DNA of 41,598 bases from JBPCQA01 sp050998615. GTDB taxonomy: Bacteria; Actinomycetota; Actinomycetes; Propionibacteriales; Nocardioidaceae. This document shows positions 7,081 through 15,876 of this stretch, piece after piece (positions within the stretch are counted from its first letter, which is position 1; every line of letters starts with the position of its first letter). Under the pieces are notes generated by a model, which saw only the letters and a list, made by a program, of their open reading frames with translations, did no database searches and had not been told where the DNA came from. The stretch is taken from assembly GCA_050998615.1 (NCBI GenBank), contig JBPCQA010000038.1, positions 1 through 41,598 of the forward strand, in the 5' to 3' direction. The position numbers and the translations under genes are program-made.

Positions 7081-9741
7081 TCAAGCTGGTGTTTCGGCGA
7101 GGTCGGCCGTGACGGTGATCTCGGTTGAGTCGTGAATGGCGGAGAATGCGACGTCGCCGGTGATGCGGCCCGCGGCTTTCAAGTCATCGAGGGCTAGCTC
7201 GACCAGCCTCAGTCGTTCGGCCGGGCCGCTGATCGTCGCCTTGGTCACCTCGGTGCGCATCTTTACCCTGGCGCGAGACTTGGCCCCGCGCACGCCGGAC
7301 AACGCCGCGGCCGTCGCGTCGAGCACGCCGCCAGGCTCCCCGGTCCCGGCGGCGGTCGCGTCGAGCACGTCCGGGTCGTGCGGTGCGCACGCCAAGTCGA
7401 TGTCGACGTCCGGCCAAGGCGCCCGGTGGATCGAACCGTCCCGCCACCACGACCACACCTCCTCGGTCACGAACGGCAGGATCGGCGCGAACAGCCGCAG
7501 TTGCACCGAAAGGGCGGCCGCGAGCGCGGCACGAGCAGACGCAGCGGGTGCGTCGCCTCGGGCGCCGTACGCACGCTCCTTGACCAGCTCGAGGTAGTCG
7601 TCGCAGAACGTCCAGAAAAACCGCTCGGTGGACTCCAGCGCCGTGGTGTAGTCATAGCGCTCAAACGCCTCGGTCGCCTCGTCCACTACCTGACGCAGCC
7701 ACCGGATCATCGCCCGGTCGAGCGGGCGCACGATCGCGTCCAGGTCGTCGCCCGCTGGGCTCAGACCCAGGCCGAGCACGAACTTCGAGGCGTTGAGCAC
7801 CTTCACCGCCAACCGCCGACCGACCTTCATTTGGCTCTCGTCGAACGGCGAGTCAAGGCCCGGCCGGGACATCGCGGCACGCCACCGCACGGCGTCGGAC
7901 CCGAACTGTTCGAGCACATCGCTGGGGACAACGGCATTGCCCTTCGACTTGCTCATCTTCTTGCGATCGGGGTCGACCACAAACCCGGAGATCATCGCGT
8001 GCGTCCATGGCACGCAGTCATGCTCAAGGTGTGACCTGACCACCCGTGAGAACAGCCACGTCCGGATGATCTCGTGCGCCTGCGTGCACAAGTCCATCGG
8101 AAAGACCCGCTCGAACAAGTCGGGATCGGTCTCCCAACGACCGGCGATCTGCGGGGTCAACGACGAGGTCGCCCAGGTGTCCATGATGTCGGGGTCGCCG
8201 ACGAAGCCGCCGGGGATGCCGCGCTGCGCCTCGTCGTACCCAGCGGGTGCTTGGGTGGCTGGGTCGACAGGCAGTTGATCCTCGGTTGGCACCAGTGGCA
8301 CGTCGTACGTCGGCTCACCGGCGGCGTCGAGGGCATACCACACCGGAATCGGCACCCCGAAGAACCGCTGACGGGAGATCAGCCAGTCACCGTGCAGGCC
8401 CTTGATCCAGTTCGTGAAGCGGTGCTGCATGAACGCCGGGGCCCAGACGATCTCGTCACCGCGGGCGATCAGCGCCTTGCGCAGAGCCTCATCGCGGCCA
8501 CCGTTGGTGATGTACCACTGGCGAGTCGCCACGATCTCGAGCGGCTTGTCGCCGTTCTCATAGAAGTTCGTCATCCGCTGGGTCGGCTTCGGCTCGCCGT
8601 CGAGAGCACCCGCCTCGCTCAGCATTGCGGCAATCTGTTCGCGGGCACCGAAGGCAGTTTTGCCGGCGAGCTGCTGGTACGCCGCCCGGCTGCTGGCGCT
8701 GGCGAACCAATCGGGCGTTTCGCCCAGGATGCGCCCGTCCCGGCCGATGATGACCCGCACCGAAAGCTGCAGCTCCCGCCACCACTGCACGTCAGTCAGG
8801 TCACCGAACGTGCAGCACATCGCGATGCCGGCGCCCTTGGCGGGTTCGGCCGCGGGATGGGCCAGCACCGGGATCTCGACATCGAACAGTGGCGAGCGGA
8901 CCGACGTACCGAGCATTGGTTGATAGCGCTCGTCATCTGGGTGCGCGATCAGCGCGACACAGGCGCCGATTAGCTCTGGCCGGGTCGTCTCAACGTGGAC
9001 CGGCCCGTCGGGGCCATGGAAGGCCACCCGGTAGTAGTGGCCGGGATATTCGCGGGCATCGAGCTCGGCCTGCGCCACCGCGGTTTGGAACGTGACGTCC
9101 CAGAGCGTGGGTGCGTCGGCCTGGTACGCCTCACCGCGAGCCAGGTTGCGCAGGAAGCCTCGCTGCGAAACGGCTCGAGTGGAATCGCTGATCGTGGTGT
9201 AGAGCAGTGACCAGTCAACGGAAAGGCCCAACGTCCGCCAAAGGTCCTCGAACGCTTTCTCGTCCTCGGCTGTGAGGCGCTCGCACAACTCGATGAAGTT
9301 GCCGCGACTGATCGACAACTGGTGTTTGGTGTCTGGCTTGTCCGGGGGGGTGAAGGCGGCGTTGTAGGGGACCGAGGGGTCGCAACGCACCCCGAAGAAG
9401 TTCTGAACCCGGCGCTCGGTGGGCAGCCCGTTGTCGTCCCATCCCATCGGATAGAAGACTTCCTTCCCGCGCATCCGCTGGAAGCGGGCGATCAGGTCGG
9501 TGTGGGAGTAGGAGCTCACGCTGCCTATGTGCAGCGAACCCGAGACGGTCGGCGGTGGGGTGTCGATCGAGTAGATCTGCCCTCGGGACTTTTCCCGGTC
9601 GAAGCGGTAGGTGCCGTCACGCTCCCAGATCGCTGCCCACTTGGCCTCCAAGCCCTCCAGCGCCGGTCGCTCCGGTACGACGACCGCGCCGCGGTTGGCG
9701 GTCGACGTGTCGGGTGACTGGGTGGGAGGGGAGTCTGCCAT
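7081..9741 (-). CDS. valS: Valine--tRNA ligase
   Basis: This class I synthetase charges tRNA-Val. It has 886 residues from the ATG at 9741, where homology begins (LEAKWAAIWERDGTYRFDR). The HIGH signature is HIGS at 71-74 and the KMSKS signature is exact at 595-599. The editing domain lies between them. The C-terminus is short and has no long tRNA-binding coiled coil, which corresponds to the ValS type 2 subfamily rather than the E. coli type. The open frame extends 57 codons further upstream without synthetase similarity. It lies behind a possible Cys/His-rich small frame and is followed by palindromic repeats. Confidence 0.96.
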   Translation of the reverse strand: MADSPPTQSPDTSTANRGAVVVPERPALEGLEAKWAAIWERDGTYRFDREKSRGQIYSIDTPPPTVSGSLHIGSVSSYSHTDLIARFQRMRGKEVFYPMGWDDNGLPTERRVQNFFGVRCDPSVPYNAAFTPPDKPDTKHQLSISRGNFIELCERLTAEDEKAFEDLWRTLGLSVDWSLLYTTISDSTRAVSQRGFLRNLARGEAYQADAPTLWDVTFQTAVAQAELDAREYPGHYYRVAFHGPDGPVHVETTRPELIGACVALIAHPDDERYQPMLGTSVRSPLFDVEIPVLAHPAAEPAKGAGIAMCCTFGDLTDVQWWRELQLSVRVIIGRDGRILGETPDWFASASSRAAYQQLAGKTAFGAREQIAAMLSEAGALDGEPKPTQRMTNFYENGDKPLEIVATRQWYITNGGRDEALRKALIARGDEIVWAPAFMQHRFTNWIKGLHGDWLISRQRFFGVPIPVWYALDAAGEPTYDVPLVPTEDQLPVDPATQAPAGYDEAQRGIPGGFVGDPDIMDTWATSSLTPQIAGRWETDPDLFERVFPMDLCTQAHEIIRTWLFSRVVRSHLEHDCVPWTHAMISGFVVDPDRKKMSKSKGNAVVPSDVLEQFGSDAVRWRAAMSRPGLDSPFDESQMKVGRRLAVKVLNASKFVLGLGLSPAGDDLDAIVRPLDRAMIRWLRQVVDEATEAFERYDYTTALESTERFFWTFCDDYLELVKERAYGARGDAPAASARAALAAALSVQLRLFAPILPFVTEEVWSWWRDGSIHRAPWPDVDIDLACAPHDPDVLDATAAGTGEPGGVLDATAAALSGVRGAKSRARVKMRTEVTKATISGPAERLRLVELALDDLKAAGRITGDVAFSAIHDSTEITVTADLAETPA

Positions 9742-9752
9742 AGCTGGAAATC

Positions 9753-9956
9753 CTACGGTGGTCGGGACATCCGGCGCGAACCAGTTCTGGCGTTGTCGCG
9801 CTCGCGCCGGTGGCCGTGCCCATGGCCCATCAGCTGCTCGCAGCAGCACCCCAGATCCGCTACGCCGCATTGGGACTCGTCGCCGCGAGAAGACGCCAGC
9901 AGCACCGTGCAACCGCAGTGACTCCAGAAGTACGCCGATTCGCCTGCGGTTGCCAC
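9753..9956 (-). CDS. Possible Cys/His-rich small protein ahead of valS
   Basis: In the 258 bases between the VOC gene and valS, a minus-strand frame encodes a peptide with an unusual composition: SHCGC, then ESQCG, then GCCCEQLMGHGHGHR. From the GTG at 9956 it would have 67 residues and stop 11 bases before the valS ATG. About three quarters of its third codon positions are G or C, close to real genes in this window. However, there is no ribosome binding site and the frame has no defined start, so it may be chance. If real, a metal-binding peptide is the obvious guess. Apart from this the interval is empty. Confidence 0.2.
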   Translation of the reverse strand: MATAGESAYFWSHCGCTVLLASSRGDESQCGVADLGCCCEQLMGHGHGHRRERDNARTGSRRMSRPP

Positions 9957-9999
9957 GTAAGTGCCGAGTGCAACATCCGCGCAGCCGCGGACGATCGCG

Positions 10000-10371
10000 T
10001 CAGGAGCGGGAAGGCGGTTGCTGCAACGACCAGCCATTGCCATCAGGGTCGTCGAAGTAGACGAATGAACCCCAGGGCTGAAAGTCGACCTCACTGACGT
10101 CGACTCTGCGGTCGAGGAGGCGACGGCGCTCCGCCTCGACGTCTGCTACGACGACCATGAGTCGCCGCTGTGAGCCGGGAGCCATCTCGGTGATGCCAGT
10201 GCCGAGCACCACCGAGCATGCCGATCCCGGCGGCGTCAGCTGCACGAACCGCAACGATTCGGCGACCTGGTGGTCGTGGTCAGCGTTGAAGCCCACTTGG
10301 TCGACGTAGAAGGCCTTGGCGCGGTCGACGTCGGTGACGGGAATAGGAACAACCTCAAGTTTCCAATCCAT
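10000..10371 (-). CDS. VOC (glyoxalase/bleomycin resistance-like) family protein
   Basis: This is a 123-residue single-domain member of the vicinal oxygen chelate fold, with two babb halves: VVPIPVTDVDRAKAFYVDQVGF at the start and the FVYFDDPDGNGWSLQQ motif at the end. The family includes metal-dependent glyoxalases, dioxygenases and antibiotic-binding proteins; the substrate here is unknown. The final DPDGNGW motif supplies the usual metal-ligand region, but a matching His at the N-terminus is not obvious, so it may be a binding rather than a catalytic protein. No ribosome site precedes the ATG; a TAAGCT box 7 bases upstream would allow leaderless expression. It is divergent from folC. Confidence 0.85.
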   Translation of the reverse strand: MDWKLEVVPIPVTDVDRAKAFYVDQVGFNADHDHQVAESLRFVQLTPPGSACSVVLGTGITEMAPGSQRRLMVVVADVEAERRRLLDRRVDVSEVDFQPWGSFVYFDDPDGNGWSLQQPPSRS

Positions 10372-10404
10372 GCTGATGAGCTTATGCGTCTGCGCCGACA
10401 GCCA

Positions 10405-10453
10405 ATCCGTCTGCGGGTACGCCGCCTGACAGCTGCGCGAACCGCAGACGGAT
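10405..10453. promoter_or_regulatory. 12-bp inverted repeat between VOC gene and folC
   Basis: ATCCGTCTGCGG (10405-10416) and CCGCAGACGGAT (10442-10453) are perfect 12-bp arms around a 25-base loop. A partial extra copy, CGTCTGCG, lies just left at 10388. It sits between two divergent genes, where an operator for a dimeric regulator or a leader hairpin would be expected. The function is unknown. Confidence 0.45.
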
Positions 10454-10507
10454 CAGGTCAGGAGCCAGAGCCAGCGAAGTCGCAGGAGCAAACTAGACTC
10501 GGCGCCA

Positions 10508-11878
10508 ATGCCCCAACCCCCGGTCAGTGCTTCGAAATTTCGCCAAGTCGAGCGGGCCCTGCTGTCTCGTTGGCCGGAGACGCGGATCGACCCGACGCTT
10601 GACCGGATCGCGGCGCTTTGCGATCTGCTGGGTCAACCGCAGCGTGCCTATCCGGTGATCCAGTTGACCGGCACCAACGGCAAGACTTCCACCTCCCGGA
10701 TGATCGACGCTTTGCTGCGTGCCCTGGCGTTGCGCACCGGCCGCTTCACCAGTCCGCATCTGGAGTCGATGACCGAGCGGATCTGCATCGACGGCGAGCC
10801 CGTAAGCCCCGAGCGATTCGTCGAGTTGTACGCCGAAGTGTCGCCGTACGCGGAAATCGTGGACAGGTCCAGCACCCCCCCGCTGTCGTTCTTCGAAGTC
10901 ATCACCGCGATGGCCTTTGCAGCGTTCGCGGACGCGCCGGTGGATGCGGCAGTGCTCGAGGTCGGGCTTGGGGGCACCTGGGACAACACCACGATCGCGG
11001 ACGCAGCGGTCGCAGTCGTCACGCCCATCGGCGTCGACCATGAGCGATACCTGGGCGACTCGCCTGGCGCGATCGCCGTGGAAAAGGCCGGGATCATCAA
11101 GCCTGGCAGTTTCGCCGTCTTGGCGCAGCAACCGGTTGACGCCACCGAAGTTTTGTTGCGACGGATCGTCGAGGTGGGCGCGACGGTGGCTCGGGAGGGT
11201 CTGGAGTTCGGGGTCGTCGACCGGGCGGCGGCGGTTGGCGGCCAGCTAATGACCGTCCAGGGTCTCGGTGCGACGTACGCCGATGTTTTCCTGCCGCTGC
11301 ATGGCGCCTACCAAGCGCAGAACGCGGCCTGCGCGGTGGCCGCGGTGGAGGCATTCGCGGGCGGCAAGGCGTTCGAGGGCGGTCTCGATGTGGAGGTGGT
11401 GCGCGAGGCGTTAGCCCAGGTCAGCTCCCCTGGACGGCTGGAGATCGTAGGCCGCTCGCCCACTGTCGTCCTCGACGCGGCCCACAACCCCCATGGCGCC
11501 CTGGCCAGCGCGGAGGCGGTGTCCGAAGCCTTCGCGTTCTCGCCGCTGATCGGCGTCGTGGGCATCATGGCCGACAAGGATGTCGAGGGCATCCTGGCGG
11601 CCTACGAACCGATTATGGCCGCGATCGTATGCACTCAGAACTCCACACCGCGGGCGATGGACGCACACAAGCTGGCTGACGTTGCCCGGGATGTGTTCGG
11701 CCCTGACCGAGTCGAGGTGGTCGGCCGACTCGACGACGCCCTCGAGCGGGCGATCTGCCTCGCCGAGGCGGAGTTTGTCGAAGGATCGGGTGTCGGCATA
11801 GGTAGTGGAGGGGTGCTGGTCACCGGCTCGGTGATCACCGCGGGTGAGGCCAGGTCGCTGCTTGGCGGCGGCCGCTGA
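10508..11878 (+). CDS. folC: Bifunctional folylpolyglutamate/dihydrofolate synthase
   Basis: This Mur-ligase-type enzyme adds glutamate to dihydropteroate and to folates, using ATP. The P-loop TGTNGKTST is at 54-62. The second family block is FTSPHLESMTERI, and the FFEVITAMAF and LEVGLGGTWDNTT segments follow. The C-terminal domain carries LDAAHNPHG. With 456 residues it is of normal length. The stop overlaps the start of the DUF4233 gene (TGATG), and ndk follows, a conserved actinobacterial operon. No clear ribosome site stands before the ATG at 10508. Confidence 0.94.
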   Translation: MPQPPVSASKFRQVERALLSRWPETRIDPTLDRIAALCDLLGQPQRAYPVIQLTGTNGKTSTSRMIDALLRALALRTGRFTSPHLESMTERICIDGEPVSPERFVELYAEVSPYAEIVDRSSTPPLSFFEVITAMAFAAFADAPVDAAVLEVGLGGTWDNTTIADAAVAVVTPIGVDHERYLGDSPGAIAVEKAGIIKPGSFAVLAQQPVDATEVLLRRIVEVGATVAREGLEFGVVDRAAAVGGQLMTVQGLGATYADVFLPLHGAYQAQNAACAVAAVEAFAGGKAFEGGLDVEVVREALAQVSSPGRLEIVGRSPTVVLDAAHNPHGALASAEAVSEAFAFSPLIGVVGIMADKDVEGILAAYEPIMAAIVCTQNSTPRAMDAHKLADVARDVFGPDRVEVVGRLDDALERAICLAEAEFVEGSGVGIGSGGVLVTGSVITAGEARSLLGGGR

Positions 11879-12210
11879 TGCGTTCGCCCCGCCGGATGAT
11901 GTGCGCCTCGGTGCTCGGCTTCGAGTGCATCGTGCTCGGCTTGTCAAGCCTGGTGCTGATCGCAGTCGAGCACGTCAACACGGCGGCCTCGTTGTCGATC
12001 GGTCTCGGTCTGGCCGTCGCCACCCTGGTGATCGCCGGGCTGTTGCGTCTCGAGTGGGCTTACTATGCCGGATTCGTGCTCCAGGTGGCGGCGCTGGCAC
12101 TCGGGATCGTGATACCGGCGATGTTGGTGCTCGGTCTCGTCTTCGGGTCGCTGTGGACGGCGGCGTACCTGCTGGGCAGGAAGATCGAGCGCGAGCAAGC
12201 TGCGGGTTAG
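11878..12210 (+). CDS. DUF4233 family membrane protein
   Basis: This small integral membrane protein has 110 residues and about four hydrophobic helices (VLGFECIVLGLSSLVLIAV, ASLSIGLGLAVATLVIAGLL, WAYYAGFVLQVAALALGI, IPAMLVLGLVFGSLWTAAYL) and a charged C-terminal tail (GRKIEREQ). The family is of unknown function and is found almost only in actinobacteria, placed between folC and ndk as here. Its ATG shares a base with the folC stop, so it is translated by coupling. Confidence 0.85.
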   Translation: MRSPRRMMCASVLGFECIVLGLSSLVLIAVEHVNTAASLSIGLGLAVATLVIAGLLRLEWAYYAGFVLQVAALALGIVIPAMLVLGLVFGSLWTAAYLLGRKIEREQAAG

Positions 12211-12220
12211 GCTGCTCCCC

Positions 12221-12628
12221 ATGTCGCAGCGCACCCTCCTCTTGCTCAAGCCCGACGCCGTACGGCGCGGTTTGGTGGGCAACGTGCTCGCCAGGTTCGA
12301 GGCCAAGGGGCTGCGGATCGTGACCTTGGAGCAGCGCACGATCGGTCCGGAACTTGCCGACCGCCACTACGCGGAACATCTCGAGCGGGACTTCTACCCG
12401 CCGTTGCGGGCGTTCATCACCAGTGGGCCGTTGGTGGCGGCAGTGCTCGAAGGCGACGAGGCGGTCGAGGTCGTGCGCGCTATCAACGGCGCGACCGACG
12501 GCCGCAAGGCGGAGCCGGGCACGATCCGAGGTGACCTGAGCCTGTCCAACCGGGAGAACCTCGTCCACGGCTCGGACTCCGAAGAGTCTGCCAAGCGCGA
12601 GATCGCGCTCTGGTTTCCCGACCTCTGA
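12221..12628 (+). CDS. ndk: Nucleoside diphosphate kinase
   Basis: The enzyme transfers the gamma-phosphate between nucleoside triphosphates and diphosphates through a phosphohistidine. The catalytic His116 is in NLVHGSDS, the nucleotide-binding segments LLLKPDAVRRGLVG (N-terminus) and RGDLSLSNRENLVH are intact, and 135 residues is the typical length. It lies 10 bases behind the DUF4233 gene and converges with the acetyltransferase gene, the two stops being 18 bases apart. Confidence 0.97.
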   Translation: MSQRTLLLLKPDAVRRGLVGNVLARFEAKGLRIVTLEQRTIGPELADRHYAEHLERDFYPPLRAFITSGPLVAAVLEGDEAVEVVRAINGATDGRKAEPGTIRGDLSLSNRENLVHGSDSEESAKREIALWFPDL

Positions 12629-12646
12629 CCGGGTGCGAGCTGTCCA

Positions 12647-13435
12647 TCACTTGCCCGAGAGTTCAACCGTCCCGCTGACGAAAGTGTGGAGGTGTCGGTA
12701 GCCAAGCCGGCGATAGATGCGGATCGCCGAGGTGTTGTCGGAATAGACGCCCAGACTGCAGCGTCCCCCACATGCGGCCAGCCCGATTCGCGACAACCGG
12801 GCGCTGACCGCAGCGCCAAGGCCGCGTCCACGCATCGCCGGTAACGTGGCGACGCCGCGCAGATGAGCCGCGCCACCAGCAAGCCGCGTCACGACCCCGG
12901 TGGCGACGAGCCTGCCCTGGACATCACGTACGCCGACCCAGGCCAGCGTCCGCTGTTCGCCGGGCCGTCCATGGCTGGCGGGGTTCGCCAGGTCCAGCAG
13001 ACCGTTGATGTCACGTCGTGATCCGGCGTCGTCGGGAAGCGCAGTCACTGACTCTTCGCCCGGTTGTCGAGGCGGTTGCTCATCTGTCCACATCCAGTCC
13101 CAGACACGCGGCGGTTCGGCGTACTGCCACCACGAGGGCAACGCCTCGCGGGCCTGCCCGTTGATCGTCAGCCGAAGCGGTGGTACGCCGATCTGCGCGG
13201 CCGCCGCTTCAAGCAGTGGCCGCACCTCGTCGGCGCCGCCCATCGCGAGCAGTGTCGGACCGAGCACCGGCGCACCGTGATGATCCAGCGTCTGGCTCAA
13301 CACCAGCGCATTGCCTCTCCGCCATACGGCGCCGATGCCGGCCGGATCGACCTGCCAGCGCACGAACCGATCGTCAATGTCGCGGAGAGCCTCGACGCTG
13401 TCGGCTTGAACCTGAGTCACTTGGCGCTGAGGCAT
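12647..13435 (-). CDS. GNAT family N-acetyltransferase
   Basis: The C-terminal half is a GNAT domain that would transfer acetyl from acetyl-CoA. The beta strand and P-loop are in LRGVATLPAMRGRGLGAAVS, and the SLGVYSDNTSAIRIYRRLGY block is the usual last part of the fold. The N-terminal half (about 130 residues) is less conserved and could be a degenerate second GNAT domain, as in many actinobacterial two-domain GNATs. The substrate is unknown. The ATG at 13435 is chosen because homology-like sequence begins there; a GTG three codons upstream is also possible, and the open frame extends further without support. Confidence 0.85.
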   Translation of the reverse strand: MPQRQVTQVQADSVEALRDIDDRFVRWQVDPAGIGAVWRRGNALVLSQTLDHHGAPVLGPTLLAMGGADEVRPLLEAAAAQIGVPPLRLTINGQAREALPSWWQYAEPPRVWDWMWTDEQPPRQPGEESVTALPDDAGSRRDINGLLDLANPASHGRPGEQRTLAWVGVRDVQGRLVATGVVTRLAGGAAHLRGVATLPAMRGRGLGAAVSARLSRIGLAACGGRCSLGVYSDNTSAIRIYRRLGYRHLHTFVSGTVELSGK

Positions 13436-13565
13436 TGATGCCACTAGAAACCTGAACGGAGGTGAGCAGATTCCCTTCCGATCATGCGGCCAGCCTATGA
13501 CGCGGGTTCTGGTGCAACATCTCGCCCCGTGCGCGATAGCGCGCACTGGGCCAGACGCAAGCGAG

Positions 13566-14756
13566 TCAGCCGCGGGGCGAGCCAAGGCGGCGTACCAATG
13601 CGGGCCTCAGGAGCAGTTGTGCCACCGCCAGCGCCAGACTCAGCGACGCGAAGCCGGTCCACAACCAACTGACCCCGAGTCGCGACAGCGCCTCGGTGCC
13701 GACCACCGGAGTCACCACCCCTGCCACGCCCCAGCTGAGCCCATAAACCGCGAGGTATCGGCCGAGGGAAGAGCCGGGTGCGATGGTCGAGACCAGAGCG
13801 GTAGCGCGGCCGAGCAACGCCAGGTCACCGAGACTCAAGACGACGGTCGCCGCGACGAAACCGACGAGAGACGACGCGAACCCGCAGCCGAGCAGGCCCA
13901 CCGCACACAGGAGATAGCCGGTCACCATCGCCGCGGTCGGGCCCTGATCGCGCAGCCATGCCAGGCCAAGAACCGGTTGCCCCCCGATGACGGGGAGGGC
14001 CGAGACTGTCAGCAACACGCCGAACTGATCCGCGGCGAGCCCGCGCTCGACCAGTGTCAGCGGCAACGTCACCATGATCTGGAAATAGATCATCGCGAAG
14101 CCGGTGCCGCTCAACGCCAGCATGAGCAACAGCCGGTCGCGCCACGGGCTTAGAACTCGCGCTCTTACGTCGTTCGACCTGCCATGGTTGGCGCGCGACC
14201 CCGGTCCCGCGCCGGACGCCGGTGGCAAGGTGATCCGGACCATGGCGGCACACACGAGACAGGTGGCGGCATCCATTACGAACAGAAGCCGCAGATCGAG
14301 CCCCCCTACGCCAAGCGCTATGAGGCCTGCCGCCATCCCGGCCAAGGCGAGCGCCGCGGCCATCAGCCCGTACGCCGCGGGGCGGTCGGCCGGCGAGACG
14401 ACGTCAGCGATCATGGCCTGACTCGGAGCCTCGTAGATCTCGAACGCCAGACCGAGGACGACGGTCGCCCCAGCCGCCTGAACCAACGTGCCCGATCCGG
14501 CGACGAGGAGTTGGCCGAGCGCACATCCGCATAGCCCGGCAACGATCGTCGTACGCCGGCCGAACCGGTCAGCAAGGGGGCCACCGACGAGCCGGGAGCG
14601 GATGGTTCCCACGCCGAAGAGCGCCACCACCAAACCCGCTCGCGTTATCGAGGCTCCGAAACGCTGCGTCAACAGCACCGCGAGAAACGGCAACGTGAAT
14701 GCTCCGAGTCGGTTGACCGCACGAGCGGCCACGAGAAGCCAGACGTCTCGAGGCAT
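13566..14756 (-). CDS. MFS transporter (probable drug or metabolite exporter)
   Basis: This is a 396-residue membrane protein with about 12 hydrophobic segments. The loop between helices 2 and 3 carries GGPLADRFGRRTTIV, the signature of the major facilitator superfamily. It starts with an N-terminal helix MPRDVWLLVAARAVNRLGAFTLPFLAVLL, and the size fits the 12-helix antiporter group. The substrate is not predictable. It lies on the minus strand, divergent from the CGNR regulator gene downstream, with no operon partner. The interval 13436-13565 holds nothing recognisable. Confidence 0.9.
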   Translation of the reverse strand: MPRDVWLLVAARAVNRLGAFTLPFLAVLLTQRFGASITRAGLVVALFGVGTIRSRLVGGPLADRFGRRTTIVAGLCGCALGQLLVAGSGTLVQAAGATVVLGLAFEIYEAPSQAMIADVVSPADRPAAYGLMAAALALAGMAAGLIALGVGGLDLRLLFVMDAATCLVCAAMVRITLPPASGAGPGSRANHGRSNDVRARVLSPWRDRLLLMLALSGTGFAMIYFQIMVTLPLTLVERGLAADQFGVLLTVSALPVIGGQPVLGLAWLRDQGPTAAMVTGYLLCAVGLLGCGFASSLVGFVAATVVLSLGDLALLGRATALVSTIAPGSSLGRYLAVYGLSWGVAGVVTPVVGTEALSRLGVSWLWTGFASLSLALAVAQLLLRPALVRRLGSPRG

Positions 14757-14916
14757 GTGCGCCCAGACCGCCGGCTACAGCGACCGGCGCAGGGGAGACG
14801 GATCAGCCGGTTCCGCAGCGACGTATGTGTCACCAGCCTGCAAGTGAACGCTCCAATAACGGACGAATATGCTATGGCCAGGTACGAACACTAAACCAAA
14901 GGGTGTGACTGGTCAA

Positions 14917-15501
14917 ATGCGATTCGACAGTCATCTGTATATGGTGAGCCACACCGCGGCCCGGTTGGCGAACGCCTTGACACCGGGAGAGAAGCAGGGC
15001 AACGCCTATCAGCCCCCGACCTCGAACGAGCGGCAGCGAGTCGTGGCTGATTTGCTGGCCGGTGACGGCCCAGTCGGAGGACGACCAGTGGTGACGGCTC
15101 GCGATGGCGAGAGCCTCACGGAGACGGCCGCCAGGTTGCGCACGGTGTTCGAGAGCGTCGCGATCGGTGATCTTGCGTTGGCGGCGTGGCAGGTCAACCA
15201 GCTGCTCGTCGAGACCGGTGCCCGCCCGCAGCTGGACTACTACGAGCCTGATGGATGGAGCCTGCACTTCCACGGCAAAGACGACTCTGTTGCGATCGGC
15301 TGGGCGGCTGGGTTCGCCTCGGGTCTGGCACTGGCCATCGGCAGCGACTTCGTGGGCAGGCTCGGGGTGTGCGAGGCCATCCGATGTGATCGCGTGTACG
15401 TCGACGCGTCCCGTAACGGCGCCAAACGCTTCTGCTCCACCTCCTGCCAAAACCGCGTGAAGGCTGCCGTGTTCCGGAGCCGTCACTCCGCCCGAACCTG
15501 A
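14917..15501 (+). CDS. CGNR zinc finger domain protein (ABATE domain)
   Basis: The C-terminus is a zinc finger with C152, C157, C173 and C177 (RCDRVYVDASRNGAKRFCSTSC). The N-terminal part has the shape of the ABATE domain of putative stress-related transcription regulators. The usual tetrapeptide CGNR reads CQNR at 177-180, a Gly-to-Gln change in the signature. Counted from the ATG at 14917 the protein has 194 residues; a GTG at 14905 is an alternative, and neither has a strong ribosome site. It is divergent from the MFS transporter gene, so it may regulate that exporter; this is inference from position only. Confidence 0.85.
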   Translation: MRFDSHLYMVSHTAARLANALTPGEKQGNAYQPPTSNERQRVVADLLAGDGPVGGRPVVTARDGESLTETAARLRTVFESVAIGDLALAAWQVNQLLVETGARPQLDYYEPDGWSLHFHGKDDSVAIGWAAGFASGLALAIGSDFVGRLGVCEAIRCDRVYVDASRNGAKRFCSTSCQNRVKAAVFRSRHSART

Positions 15502-15524
15502 TCCAGGTATCTGTACGCCTCCCC

Positions 15525-15610
15525 GCCAGCCGCCATTCAATCTGGCCGGCGAAGAGCGGGACTGCGCGCCAGCCGCCACTCCATACGGCCGTGAATAGCG
15601 GAAAATCTGC
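15525..15610. repeat. Imperfect 43-base tandem repeat, two copies
   Basis: GCCAGCCGCCA recurs at 15525 and 15568, followed in each copy by a similar stretch (TGGCCGGCGAAGAGCGG and ACGGCCGTGAATAGCGG). It lies in the gene-free interval 15502-15876, behind the CGNR gene. No open frame of any credibility is present there and no further element was seen except the mreB start region. Confidence 0.4.
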
Positions 15611-15876
15611 CGACTCGTTCGGCGTGTCCACCGCGTGTCGCCCGCATTGCAGGCAGCGCCGGGAGGTCGATGCGGCGGCCTCAACCATCGTCAATGCGAC
15701 CACCTCAACCCGCGTGAATGCGGTGCAATCTCGCCAGAAAACCTGGGGGACACCTCGAAGTGTCGCCCTGATCTGCGAGTGCCTCGCGCTTACGCTGGGC
15801 TGGCATGTTTGCCGCGGGCTGATGGAGCCGTGACGTGGCACGAGGTCAGACTCCCGGAAGGGGTTGGGTCGAGCAG

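Noticed and set aside
9742..9912. 57-codon upstream extension of valS
   Set aside because: Arg/Pro-rich and without synthetase similarity; homology begins at the ATG at 9741.
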